A stretch of 64,000 bases of DNA from Marinomonas gallaica. GTDB taxonomy: Bacteria; Pseudomonadota; Gammaproteobacteria; Pseudomonadales; Marinomonadaceae. Every line of letters begins with the position of its first letter. Positions within the stretch are counted from its first letter, which is position 1. A program made the position numbers and the translations under genes. Where the stretch lies: positions 1-64,000 of the forward strand of contig NZ_LTAX01000019.1 of NCBI RefSeq assembly GCF_001639745.1. The letters run 5' to 3'. Positions 8,199 to 16,852 of this stretch are shown here, one piece after another. The notes beneath the pieces are model-generated. The model did not search any database. It had not been told where the DNA came from and was given only the letters and a program-made list of their open reading frames with translations.

Positions 8199-9794
8199 TT
8201 ACTGAGGCTGCATGTAATGCTTTAAGAACGTATCAAAGTCAACGTCGTCGCTGGCTTCAATGTTTGCTTGTTGCGTAATCGATTCTTGTGCCCATTGCTT
8301 AAACTTCTGCTCAAGCTCCGGCGACATACTTTGCTCCAGCCATGCTGTCTGTTGAGCTTTGCCGATTGAGAGCATCGCTGTTTGATAACTGCCAAATTGC
8401 TCACACAGTTGAAGGACGTGCGCAGAAGGCAGAGTCTCTAAATGCGTCAGTTTATTTTGCTGAATTGCTAAACTTTCAACATAGGCTTGGTTGCCGGTGC
8501 GTTCCGATAGAAATTGAGCGATTTCTTGCATATGAGCCAACAGCTCGGATGCTTTGTCGCACAGTGCGACAGGGCCAAAACCGAAATCGAAATGACTATC
8601 AAGCTCACGTCCGTGAGTGGCAATTTCCTGCTGGGTTTTACGTAGTTGTTGGCACTCATCTGCATCAAGAGGCGTGTCTCCGTGCAACATACAGCACATC
8701 AAGAACGTATCTAAAAAGTAGAGTGTTTCAGGTTGCATACCAATCGGTGAAGTCGGATCTAGATCCATAATACGAACTTCAATGTATTCCACGCCGCGCT
8801 TTTGCAATGCCGCACTGGGGTGTTCACCGGATTGCGTTACACGTTTTGGTCGAATATCACTGTAATACTCATTTTCGATCTGCAGAATATTATGGCTTAG
8901 CTGTTTGTAGTCGCCGTCTACTTTAACGCCAATCTGCTCATAAGCAGGGTAAGGCGTACGTAATGCGCCTTTAATGGTATTAATATAGGTATCGACTTCG
9001 TTATAACAAACAAACAATCCGTCTTGCGCTTTGTTTTGGTAGCCAATATCACTCATGCGAAGGGACGTTGCGCTCTGGCCGCCCCACGTTCGCTCGTCCA
9101 ATTGCGCAAGTTTTGATGGCTTTTGTTCTAGGAAGCTGGCATCAATTGCAGGTGAGGCACCGAATAACAAAGACAACATCCACGATTTACGACGGAAGTT
9201 GCGAATCAGAGCGAAATACTGCTGTGACTTAAATGCTTGTAACGCGTCAGGGGTATCGATATTGACACCACGAAGATCGGCCAAAAAACGCCAAAACTCA
9301 TCACTGAATGAGAAGTTATAATGCATGCCTGCAATGCATTGCATAATGCGGCCATAACGGTTTGACAGCCCTTCACGGTAAATGCGCTTCAACTTACCTG
9401 AATTAGACTCCCCAAAATACGCAATAGGGACTTCTTCATTGCTCGATAGGGCACACGGCATGCTACCCGGCCATAGGCATTCGTCCATGCTATCCAATAC
9501 ACGGTTTGTATACAGGTGAATATCATTCAGCTCATCGATGACACCTTCAACCGAGTCATGCACCCCAGTAATAAACTCCATCAGGGCTTCAGAATAATCC
9601 GTGGTAATTGAAGGGTGTGTTAATGCAGACCCCAAGGCATTTGGATGAGCCGCTTGAGAGATCTTTCCATCGGTACGTGAAACACGTAGCGCTTCGCGTT
9701 CTACACCACGATGAAAGGTAATAGCGGACACATCGCCACTTTGATTCATGCACTGATCAAGTTTTGTCAGAGCGTCATGTATATTGCGCAACAA
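8199..9794 (-). CDS. gshA: Glutamate-cysteine ligase GshA
   Basis: Joins glutamate and cysteine with ATP, the first step of glutathione synthesis. The 531-residue protein is of the proteobacterial GshA type: 'FHRGVEREALRV' (about 28-39), 'TDYSEALMEFITG' (about 65-77), 'GMHYNFSFSD' (about 155-164) and 'VEYIEVRIMDLDP' (about 335-347). The start is TTG, with AGGA nine bases upstream. E. coli gshA also uses a TTG start, so this is credible; the next ATG is residue 16. Confidence 0.95.
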   Translation of the reverse strand: MLRNIHDALTKLDQCMNQSGDVSAITFHRGVEREALRVSRTDGKISQAAHPNALGSALTHPSITTDYSEALMEFITGVHDSVEGVIDELNDIHLYTNRVLDSMDECLWPGSMPCALSSNEEVPIAYFGESNSGKLKRIYREGLSNRYGRIMQCIAGMHYNFSFSDEFWRFLADLRGVNIDTPDALQAFKSQQYFALIRNFRRKSWMLSLLFGASPAIDASFLEQKPSKLAQLDERTWGGQSATSLRMSDIGYQNKAQDGLFVCYNEVDTYINTIKGALRTPYPAYEQIGVKVDGDYKQLSHNILQIENEYYSDIRPKRVTQSGEHPSAALQKRGVEYIEVRIMDLDPTSPIGMQPETLYFLDTFLMCCMLHGDTPLDADECQQLRKTQQEIATHGRELDSHFDFGFGPVALCDKASELLAHMQEIAQFLSERTGNQAYVESLAIQQNKLTHLETLPSAHVLQLCEQFGSYQTAMLSIGKAQQTAWLEQSMSPELEQKFKQWAQESITQQANIEASDDVDFDTFLKHYMQPQ

Positions 9795-9947
9795 GGAGAG
9801 TCATCCTAAATCAGGAAAAGAGATAATCGGATTGTACTAGGCAATTTAGAAGGACAGCAAGAAAAGCGCAATACAGATGCGCAAAGATTACAGATTTCCT
9901 TACATATGGCATGATAGTGACGCATATAATGAGGAACTAAAACGCTA

Positions 9948-10388
9948 ATGCGCCATCCATTTATAAAACTATTTGTGATTGGCTTTGCCATCGCAGTATT
10001 ACTTGCGTTTAATTATCGCCATTTTGCCACTGAAAATGATGCGTTTGCTGCTGAATGTGATGCGAAAACGGGTCTATGTGAAAGCATCTCTGGGATTGCA
10101 CTCAGCTTTTCTGAGCCAATTAAAGTGAATGTTCCTTTGCAATTGACGTTAACGCTACCTGAGGGAGCGAAACAGCCTGTCTCTAAGTTGAAGGCGACGC
10201 TGACAGGGCAAGAAATGTACATGGGGATTACCGAAGCCACTTTGCTACAACAAGGTAATCGCTATGTTGGCGAGATACGTATTCCGGTTTGCACCACAGA
10301 AACCATGGATTGGCGTTTGGCTATTTCCGTTGCAGATGGCTCAGATGTTGAACCGCTTATTTACCATTTTTCTATGACTCAACCCTAG
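9948..10388 (+). CDS. Predicted exported or membrane-anchored protein, YtkA/FixH-like, upstream of Sco
   Basis: A 146-residue protein with one N-terminal hydrophobic segment (about 5-22) and a small beta-rich domain outside the cytoplasm. The pattern 'KATLTGQEMYMG...L.QQGNRYVGEIRIPVC' resembles YtkA-like/FixH-like domains, which are often found next to copper-delivery genes. The methionines and three cysteines might bind metal. It ends 9 bp before the Sco gene, so the two are probably one unit. Its exact role is not known; an accessory to cytochrome oxidase copper loading is inference. Confidence 0.6.
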   Translation: MRHPFIKLFVIGFAIAVLLAFNYRHFATENDAFAAECDAKTGLCESISGIALSFSEPIKVNVPLQLTLTLPEGAKQPVSKLKATLTGQEMYMGITEATLLQQGNRYVGEIRIPVCTTETMDWRLAISVADGSDVEPLIYHFSMTQP

Positions 10389-10397
10389 GGTAACCCA

Positions 10398-10982
10398 ATG
10401 AAGTTAAAACCGATTTATATCTTTGCCATGTTAGTCGTGCTGGCTATTACAGGCACTTTGCTGGCCATGCAGAAAAACGCAGCAACCGATACTCAAAAAA
10501 ACGGCAAAATAGGCGGAGACTTTACCTTGTCCGGTGCCGAGGGACCTGTGTCATTAAGTGATTTTGACGGTAAGTTGAAACTGTTGTTCTTCGGCTACAC
10601 GCACTGCCCCGATGTTTGCCCGTTAACCATGGCGAATGTAAAAGTAGGACTGAAACAATTACCGCAAGCCATGCGCAATCAAGTACAAACGGTCTTCGTA
10701 AGTGTTGATCCAGAGCGTGATACGCCTGATCATCTAAGTGAATATGTTCACTTCTTTGATCCGAACTTCGTTGGTTTAACCGGTACAAAAGAAGAAATTG
10801 ATAAAGTGGTTCGCCAATATGGCGCTTTTTATCGCATCGAAAAAGGCGATGAAAAGAGCTATACAGTCAGCCACAGCGCACGTGTTTACTTAATTGGTAA
10901 AGACAACCAGATTAAGCAATATTTGTATCACGACTCTACATCAGAAGAGATCGCAGCAGCGATTAAGAAACAGCTTATGTAG
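10398..10982 (+). CDS. SCO1/SenC family copper chaperone
   Basis: Sco proteins are membrane-anchored thioredoxin-fold proteins that help build the CuA site of cytochrome c oxidase. The 194-residue product has an N-terminal anchor (about 5-24), the copper-binding CPDVCP motif in 'FGYTHCPDVCPLTMANV' (about 70-86) and the distal histidine in 'YTVSHSARVYLI' (about 155-166). It follows the YtkA-like gene by 9 bp. The gene end abuts an array of 81-bp repeats. Confidence 0.93.
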   Translation: MKLKPIYIFAMLVVLAITGTLLAMQKNAATDTQKNGKIGGDFTLSGAEGPVSLSDFDGKLKLLFFGYTHCPDVCPLTMANVKVGLKQLPQAMRNQVQTVFVSVDPERDTPDHLSEYVHFFDPNFVGLTGTKEEIDKVVRQYGAFYRIEKGDEKSYTVSHSARVYLIGKDNQIKQYLYHDSTSEEIAAAIKKQLM

Positions 10983-11008
10983 AGTAGGGGGTTCCGCGGT
11001 AGCTCTGT

Positions 11009-11242
11009 TTTGTAAGAGCTCGGTTCCCGAGCGAAAATATCCCGCGGAAACCGCGGTCCTACAGAAGAAGTGCCATTGTAGACATTTGGTTTGTAAGAGC
11101 TCGGTTCCCGAGCGAAGATATCCCGCGGAAACCGCGGTCCTACAGAAGAAGTGCCATTGTAGACATTTGGTTTGTAGGAGCTCGGTCCCCGAGCGAAAAG
11201 CATCGGGGACGAGAAGATCCCGTGGTAACTGCGACTCTATAG
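11009..11242. repeat. Three tandem 81-bp REP-like structured repeats
   Basis: Copies begin at 11009, 11090 and 11171, exactly 81 bp apart. Each has an outer pair TGTARGA...TCCTACA enclosing two hairpins, GCTCGGTTCCCGAGC and CCGCGGAAACCGCGG, then a spacer of about 29 bp. Copies 1 and 2 are nearly identical. Copy 3 has extra sequence after the first hairpin and a degraded second arm that overlaps the hisF stop codon. The array lies between convergent sco and hisF, a usual place for REP/BIME elements, and may also limit read-through or stabilise mRNA ends. The period is a multiple of three, which creates false open frames. Confidence 0.88.
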
Positions 11243-12010
11243 ACGCATTTCAATACCGGCAGCTTGCATGGTTTCTTTGGCTTCTTGGATCGAGTGTTCG
11301 CCGAAGTGGAAAATACTCGCTGCCAATACCGCGTCCGCTTTGCCTTCAATAACGCCATCTACCAAGTGCTGTAGGTTGCCGACACCACCGGATGCGATCA
11401 CAGGAACATGAACCGCTTCACTTATGGCGCGCGTCACGCCCAGATCGAAGCCGTTTTTCGTGCCGTCGCGATCCATACTGGTCAGCAGGATTTCACCGGC
11501 CCCCAAATCGACCATTTTCTTGGCCCACTCAACAGCGTCTAACCCCGTTGGTTTACGGCCACCATGGGTAAAGATTTCCCACTTGTCTGGCTCGCCTTCA
11601 GCGCTGACTTTTTTCGCATCAATCGCCACGACGATGCACTGAGAACCAAAACGTTCAGCCGCTTCGCGTACGAACTCAGGGTTGAATACCGCCGCGGTGT
11701 TAATGCCGACTTTATCCGCACCAGCGTTCAGCATGCGACGAATATCGTCACAGGTACGAATACCACCCCCTACTGTAAGAGGGATAAATACCTCTGCTGC
11801 AATGGCTTCTACCATATGAACAGTAGTTTCGCGGTCATCAGAGCTTGCTGTGATGTCCAAGAAGGTGATTTCGTCAGCGCCTTGCTCGTTGTAGCGTTTT
11901 GCTACTTCAACTGGGTCACCAGCGTCACGGATATCAACGAACTGAACACCTTTTACAACGCGGCCATTGTCCACGTCTAGGCACGGAATAATACGTTTAG
12001 CTAATCCCAT
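11237..12010 (-). CDS. hisF: Imidazole glycerol phosphate synthase subunit HisF
   Basis: Cyclase subunit of the HisH-HisF complex, making imidazole glycerol phosphate and AICAR. The 257-residue TIM-barrel protein has the catalytic aspartates in '[14 protein letters not shown]' (D11) and '[10 protein letters not shown]' (about D130), and phosphate-binding 'VGGGIRT' and 'ASGGVGN'. It follows hisH by 21 bp. hisA, usually between hisH and hisF, is not here. Its stop codon lies in the edge of the downstream repeat. Confidence 0.97.
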   Translation of the reverse strand: MGLAKRIIPCLDVDNGRVVKGVQFVDIRDAGDPVEVAKRYNEQGADEITFLDITASSDDRETTVHMVEAIAAEVFIPLTVGGGIRTCDDIRRMLNAGADKVGINTAAVFNPEFVREAAERFGSQCIVVAIDAKKVSAEGEPDKWEIFTHGGRKPTGLDAVEWAKKMVDLGAGEILLTSMDRDGTKNGFDLGVTRAISEAVHVPVIASGGVGNLQHLVDGVIEGKADAVLAASIFHFGEHSIQEAKETMQAAGIEMRL

Positions 12011-12031
12011 TTTAGTTTCCTATCTGGTGGA

Positions 12032-12694
12032 CTAAGGCTTGCCATCCCAATGGATGAAATTTTTGTACAGTTGCAAACCGTCTTTGTGGCTTTTCTCTGG
12101 GTGGAATTGCACCGCAAATACATTATCGCGCGCTAAGGCTACGCAAAAGTCGTGGCCGTAGTGGCATGTTCCCGCTACTTCGTCCTTATTACCTGCTACA
12201 ACATAGTAGCTGTGAACAAAATAGAAACGCGCACCGTCTTCGATACCTTCCCAAAGAGGGTGATCCATTGTGTGTTTTACTTGGTTCCAGCCCATGTGTG
12301 GTACTTTAAGTTTGGTGCCGTCCACTTCTTTATGGTCGTTGCCAAAAAACAGAGCATTGCCCTCAAAATGGTTCAAGCAGTCCACTCCACCGTTTTCTTC
12401 ACTGTGGGCCATCAAAGATTGAATGCCAACACAGATCGCTAAAAACGGCTTTTCAGCCATGGCTTTTTGAATCGCTGGCACCAATCCCTGCTTTTTCATT
12501 TCAGCAATACAGTCGCGGATTGCGCCTACTCCGGGTAACAAAACACGATCCGCCGCATCAATCACAGCAGGATCACTGGTCACCACAATTTGAGTATTCG
12601 CATCGGCAACGTGCTCTAGTGCTTTGGCAACCGAATGGAGGTTGCCCATGCCATAATCAATGACGGCAACCGTCGCTTTCTTTTCTGTACTCAT
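12032..12694 (-). CDS. hisH: Imidazole glycerol phosphate synthase glutaminase subunit HisH
   Basis: Class I glutamine amidotransferase that supplies ammonia to HisF. I place the start at ATG 12694 (220 residues, '[19 protein letters not shown]'). The frame stays open upstream into hisB, but that extension has no family similarity. The nucleophile is in 'AICVGIQSL' (about 86-94), and the His-Glu pair is in '[13 protein letters not shown]'. It begins 16 bp after hisB. Confidence 0.96.
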   Translation of the reverse strand: MSTEKKATVAVIDYGMGNLHSVAKALEHVADANTQIVVTSDPAVIDAADRVLLPGVGAIRDCIAEMKKQGLVPAIQKAMAEKPFLAICVGIQSLMAHSEENGGVDCLNHFEGNALFFGNDHKEVDGTKLKVPHMGWNQVKHTMDHPLWEGIEDGARFYFVHSYYVVAGNKDEVAGTCHYGHDFCVALARDNVFAVQFHPEKSHKDGLQLYKNFIHWDGKP

Positions 12695-12710
12695 GTTTAG
12701 GTCGATCCTA

Positions 12711-13304
12711 TTACAAGCAGCCTTTAGTCGATGGCATTTGACCCGCCATACGCTCATCTACTTCTAATGCCATACGCAGTGCACGGCCAAAAGCTTTGAA
12801 AATCGTTTCTGCTTGGTGATGTGTGTTTTTCCCGCGCAGGTTGTCTAAGTGTAAAGTTACCTTTGCATGGTTGATGAAACCGTGGAAAAACTCTGAAAAT
12901 AAGTCCACATCAAAACCACCTACAGAACCGCGTGTGAAAGGTACATGCATCTCTAATCCTGGACGTCCAGAGAAGTCGATAACAACACGTGAAAGCGCTT
13001 CATCAAGAGGCACATAAGCGTGGCCGTAACGGCGAATGCCTTTCTTATCGCCGACCGCTTGGTCAAACGCTTGGCCCAGTGTGATTCCTAAGTCTTCAAC
13101 CGTATGGTGCGCATCGATGTGAAGGTCGCCAACCGCATGGATATCAAGGTCTATCAGCCCATGACGTGCGACTTGGTCAAGCATGTGATCAAGAAAAGGG
13201 ACGCCAGTTTCACAGTTAAATTTGCCTGTACCATCTAGGTTAACAGTCACTTTAATTTGCGTTTCGAGCGTATTGCGTTCGACGGTTGCAATCCGGTTAG
13301 ACAT
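12711..13304 (-). CDS. hisB: Imidazoleglycerol-phosphate dehydratase HisB
   Basis: Manganese-dependent dehydratase of histidine synthesis. The 197-residue protein is the monofunctional form: '[16 protein letters not shown]' (about 34-49), '[16 protein letters not shown]' (about 64-79), '[14 protein letters not shown]' and '[17 protein letters not shown]' carry the metal-binding histidines and glutamates. It is the first gene of hisB-hisH-hisF and divergent from the AsmA gene. Confidence 0.97.
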   Translation of the reverse strand: MSNRIATVERNTLETQIKVTVNLDGTGKFNCETGVPFLDHMLDQVARHGLIDLDIHAVGDLHIDAHHTVEDLGITLGQAFDQAVGDKKGIRRYGHAYVPLDEALSRVVIDFSGRPGLEMHVPFTRGSVGGFDVDLFSEFFHGFINHAKVTLHLDNLRGKNTHHQAETIFKAFGRALRMALEVDERMAGQMPSTKGCL

Positions 13305-13489
13305 GTAAGGAGCTCTCCGCTTTAGAAATCAGGTTTTTAACCCTGTAAATGATATTTGAACGCCATTATAAAACGTGCAGAGCTTTGCTTCTATGCTTTT
13401 CACGCCTATTAGGTGGATCGAAAAAGACAATTATGATGCTATGATTTGATAAGGTATTAAAAACGCATGTAACCGAGGTGGTAAACGAT

Positions 13490-15733
13490 ATGGTTTGGGT
13501 CAAACGTTTAGGATTATTGCTGGTTGCTTTGATTGCTCTGATCATAGCCGCTGTTATCTATGTTGTCGTGTTTGTCGATCCCAACCAATTCAAAGGGGAG
13601 CTGCAAAAGCTGGCAAAAGAAAAAGCCAATGTAACACTAAGAATGGACGGCGATATTGGTTGGTCGATTTACCCACGCATTGGCCTAAGTCTGGAAAACT
13701 TTGGTATTGCTTTGGCGAACGATCCAGAGCTTATGAGCTTTTCAAAAGCTGAGTTTGGTGTGCAGCTGATGCCATTGTTTCAACAGCGCATCGAAGTGGA
13801 CTCGGTTCGATTAGAGAACTTAACGGCCAACCTCAAAGTCGATAAAGATGGCAACCCAAACTGGCAAGTCGAAGCGGCTGGTAATGCATCTTCAGAGTCC
13901 TCACCTGCCAACGACACATCGACGGAATCAGCTAACAAGAGTTTTACCATTCCTGACATCGCTTTAGACGAACTGGCACTTGTAAACGCCCATGTTATAT
14001 ATGAAGACGAACGAACTGAGATGCGTTCAGATGTGGTCTCGAATGTCACGTTTACAAATGTTCGTCTAGACGAAGCATGGCCTATGAAAATGGATGCCGC
14101 TGTGACGCAGTCCAACTTAGATGGCAGCAATGCCATGACCGCCAATATGGATTTTGCGGCCGATTTTACTTTGTTTGCAGAGCGTCAAAGTGTGTCATTT
14201 GCCAATGTTGAACTGAATACTCGTATTGCAGGTGACAGCCTTCCTGCTTCACCACTAAAAGCCACGCTAAATGTTGCCCAGCTGGATTTTGATTTGCCTC
14301 AGGAAAACGCTTCGCTGGAAGGTCTGAAAATCAATACGTTAGGCATGGACATTACGGGGCAAGTAAATGCTTACCAAGTATTAAGTGCACCAGAATTCGA
14401 CGCTGTGCTAGACATTGCCGAGTTCTCTCCGAAAAGTGTGTTGAGCCAGCTGAATATTGAGTTGCCAGAAATGGCCGATGATAACGTGCTGGAGAAAGCC
14501 AGCATGAGCATTACCGCGCAGGGTTCAACAGACAGCATCAAAGCCCAACCGATCTCGATTAACGTGGATGATACGACAATCGAAGCGAATGCTTTGTTAA
14601 ACCTTTCTCCATTAAATTGGGACATTGCGATTGCCGGTAGTAATCTAGATGTGGACCGTTATTTGCCTCCGGTAAAAGAAGCTGAAGCCGTCAGTGAAGG
14701 TGGTACAGGCATGCCTGCAAGCCAAGGTGCGGCATCAGAGCAAGATCTCATCCCAGTGGAATTGGTTCGCTCTCTAAATGGCCATGTAGGCATTGCCTTT
14801 GACAACGTCAAAGTAAAAAATCTACAGCTGGACAAAATTGAGCTGGATACCACGCAAACCAATGGCAAAGTGCGCATTTCACCAGCTCAAGTGCATCTAT
14901 ATGATGGCGTTGCGCAACTAAAAGCACAGCTGGATGTGACTGGGAAAACGCCAGAAATGACAGTGACTCCGAGTATTGAAGGTGTTGAAATTTTGCCTTT
15001 ATTGAAAGACTTTATGGCGCTTGAGAAAATTCGTGGGGCAACCAACTTAGCAGGGGATCTTAGTACCCGCGGTAACCGTATTGAGGATTTGATTTCGAAT
15101 CTAAACGGTGACTTATTAGTCAATATAACCGACGGTGCTCTGCTTGGTACTAACTACACAAAAATGGTCTGTAAGGGCATCGCCTTGGCTCGCACAGAGA
15201 CGTTAAACGAAAGTGCTTTTCAAGCAGATACACCGTTTGAAACCATGCGCATCCCTGCCAAGATTGTAAACGGTGAAGTCTCAACACCGGGCTTACGTAT
15301 GCAATCCTTAACACTTGGCGTCACTGGTGACGGTATTATTTCACTGCCAACGAATAGCTTGAACTACGAAACGCGGGTGGCGCTTGTTGGTAGTAAGCTG
15401 GATGGTAGCTGTGCGGTAAACCAAGATGTTGCTAATATTGAGTTTCCGATTGTCTGTAAAGGTAATTTCATGGATGATGCGGCCAGCCTATGTCGTCCTG
15501 ATGTGAAAGGCTTTATTTCAGCAATTGCTGGTAAAGAAATTGCCGAAGCCAAAGCCGCGGCCAAAGTGAAATTGGACGCTGAAAAGGCCCGTGCTCAAGA
15601 AAAACTTGATGCTGAAAAAGCGCGAGCTAAGGAAAAGTTAGACGCTGAAAAAGCGCGTTTAGACGAGAAAAAGGACGAAGCAAAACAAGAGCTTGAAGAT
15701 AAACTGAAAAGCAAACTTAAAGATTTATTCTAA
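13490..15733 (+). CDS. AsmA family protein with charged C-terminal repeats
   Basis: AsmA-like proteins are inner-membrane anchored with a large periplasmic body and are linked to outer-membrane lipid transport. I prefer the ATG at 13490 (747 residues) to the GTG at 13478, because GAGGTGG sits eight bases before the ATG. One N-terminal membrane helix (about 5-27) is followed by 'FVDPNQFKGELQKLAKEKANVTLRMDGDI', typical of AsmA. The C-terminal AsmA_2-like part is at about 480-690. The last 60 residues are a highly charged helix with three copies of a unit like EKLDAEKARA. mutY follows 12 bp later. Confidence 0.88.
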   Translation: MVWVKRLGLLLVALIALIIAAVIYVVVFVDPNQFKGELQKLAKEKANVTLRMDGDIGWSIYPRIGLSLENFGIALANDPELMSFSKAEFGVQLMPLFQQRIEVDSVRLENLTANLKVDKDGNPNWQVEAAGNASSESSPANDTSTESANKSFTIPDIALDELALVNAHVIYEDERTEMRSDVVSNVTFTNVRLDEAWPMKMDAAVTQSNLDGSNAMTANMDFAADFTLFAERQSVSFANVELNTRIAGDSLPASPLKATLNVAQLDFDLPQENASLEGLKINTLGMDITGQVNAYQVLSAPEFDAVLDIAEFSPKSVLSQLNIELPEMADDNVLEKASMSITAQGSTDSIKAQPISINVDDTTIEANALLNLSPLNWDIAIAGSNLDVDRYLPPVKEAEAVSEGGTGMPASQGAASEQDLIPVELVRSLNGHVGIAFDNVKVKNLQLDKIELDTTQTNGKVRISPAQVHLYDGVAQLKAQLDVTGKTPEMTVTPSIEGVEILPLLKDFMALEKIRGATNLAGDLSTRGNRIEDLISNLNGDLLVNITDGALLGTNYTKMVCKGIALARTETLNESAFQADTPFETMRIPAKIVNGEVSTPGLRMQSLTLGVTGDGIISLPTNSLNYETRVALVGSKLDGSCAVNQDVANIEFPIVCKGNFMDDAASLCRPDVKGFISAIAGKEIAEAKAAAKVKLDAEKARAQEKLDAEKARAKEKLDAEKARLDEKKDEAKQELEDKLKSKLKDLF

Positions 15734-15745
15734 TTGCGGTAATGA

Positions 15746-16810
15746 ATGATTCCGAAACATAACTTTGCGCCCCGTGTACTGGCTTGGTTTGACCAGCACG
15801 GGCGCAAACACTTACCTTGGCAACACAACAAAACCCCTTATCGTGTATGGATTTCTGAGATCATGTTGCAGCAAACGCAAGTGACCACAGTGATCCCTTA
15901 CTACGAGCGTTTCATGACCTCTTTTCCCGATGTGTTCGCACTAGCAAGCGCGCCGCAAGACGATGTCTTAGCGCATTGGAGTGGGTTGGGATACTACGCT
16001 CGTGCGCGTAACATGCACAAAGCGGCGCAACAGCTGGTAGAACATTGGCAAGGGGAATTTCCAATGACTCAAGAAGGCGTGTGCGAATTACCTGGAATAG
16101 GGCGTTCTACCGCCGCGGCAATTTTATCAATTTCCCGTAATGAACCGTTAGCCATACTGGATGGTAATGTTAAACGTGTCTTGGCGCGTTTTCATGCCGT
16201 ACCGACATGGCCGGGGGAGCGCAAAACCGAAGTGGCTATGTGGGAGCTTGCAGAAGCCTATGCTCCCAATGATCGCTGTGGAGACTATACCCAAGCGATG
16301 ATGGATCTGGGGGCGACCTTGTGTACCCGTTCAAAGCCACGCTGTAATGAATGCCCTTTACAAGCGGATTGTGATGCACTTGCCACAGGCTCACCGACGG
16401 ATTTTCCTAAATCTAAGCCTAAAAAAGCCGCTAAACCAATACGCAGTACGCAAATGTTGGTGCTACGCCAAGCCGACCAAGTGTTATTAGAAAAGCGTCC
16501 CGCGTCGGGCATCTGGGGCGGTTTATGGAGCTTGCCAGAGGTAGATTTGGACGATGATGTGGCTCAGGCAGCGGAACAGCGTTTGCCAGTGGTCGTACAC
16601 GATGTCACAAGTCTGTCACCTTTTCGTCATACCTTTAGTCACTATCATTTAGACATTATTCCGTCGGAGTTGATGGTGGCGTCATCGGCAGAGATACAAG
16701 AAGGTGGTAAGTATCAATGGTTTGCAATCAGTGACGCGTTGTCGCTTGGATTGCCAGCCCCGGTCAGAACCCTGTTGGACTCACATCAAGCTATGCGCCA
16801 GCTGATATAG
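15746..16810 (+). CDS. mutY: A/G-specific adenine glycosylase MutY
   Basis: Removes adenine mispaired with 8-oxoguanine. The 354-residue protein has 'WISEIMLQQTQV' with the catalytic glutamate (about 37), the helix-hairpin-helix 'ELPGIGRSTAAAILS' (about 114-128) and the catalytic aspartate in 'LDGNVKRVLARF'. The 4Fe-4S cluster cysteines are in 'CTRSKPRCNECPLQADC' (about 192-208). A C-terminal NUDIX-like domain covers about 228-345 ('PASGIWGGLWSLPE'). In many gammaproteobacteria yggX follows directly; here a chromate transporter gene lies between. Confidence 0.97.
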   Translation: MIPKHNFAPRVLAWFDQHGRKHLPWQHNKTPYRVWISEIMLQQTQVTTVIPYYERFMTSFPDVFALASAPQDDVLAHWSGLGYYARARNMHKAAQQLVEHWQGEFPMTQEGVCELPGIGRSTAAAILSISRNEPLAILDGNVKRVLARFHAVPTWPGERKTEVAMWELAEAYAPNDRCGDYTQAMMDLGATLCTRSKPRCNECPLQADCDALATGSPTDFPKSKPKKAAKPIRSTQMLVLRQADQVLLEKRPASGIWGGLWSLPEVDLDDDVAQAAEQRLPVVVHDVTSLSPFRHTFSHYHLDIIPSELMVASSAEIQEGGKYQWFAISDALSLGLPAPVRTLLDSHQAMRQLI

Positions 16811-16852
16811 CGTCATTCTCCGAGAGGTAGAACACGGTTTCAAAGGGGCAAA

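Noticed and set aside
11009..11242. Possible CRISPR array
   Set aside because: The repeats are continuous 81-bp units with near-identical spacers, only three copies, and no cas genes. They fit REP elements.
10894..11352. Open frames on both strands across the 81-bp repeats, with repeated peptide segments
   Set aside because: The repeat period is 27 codons, so any open frame in one unit stays open in the next. The frames overlap sco and hisF and have no family similarity.
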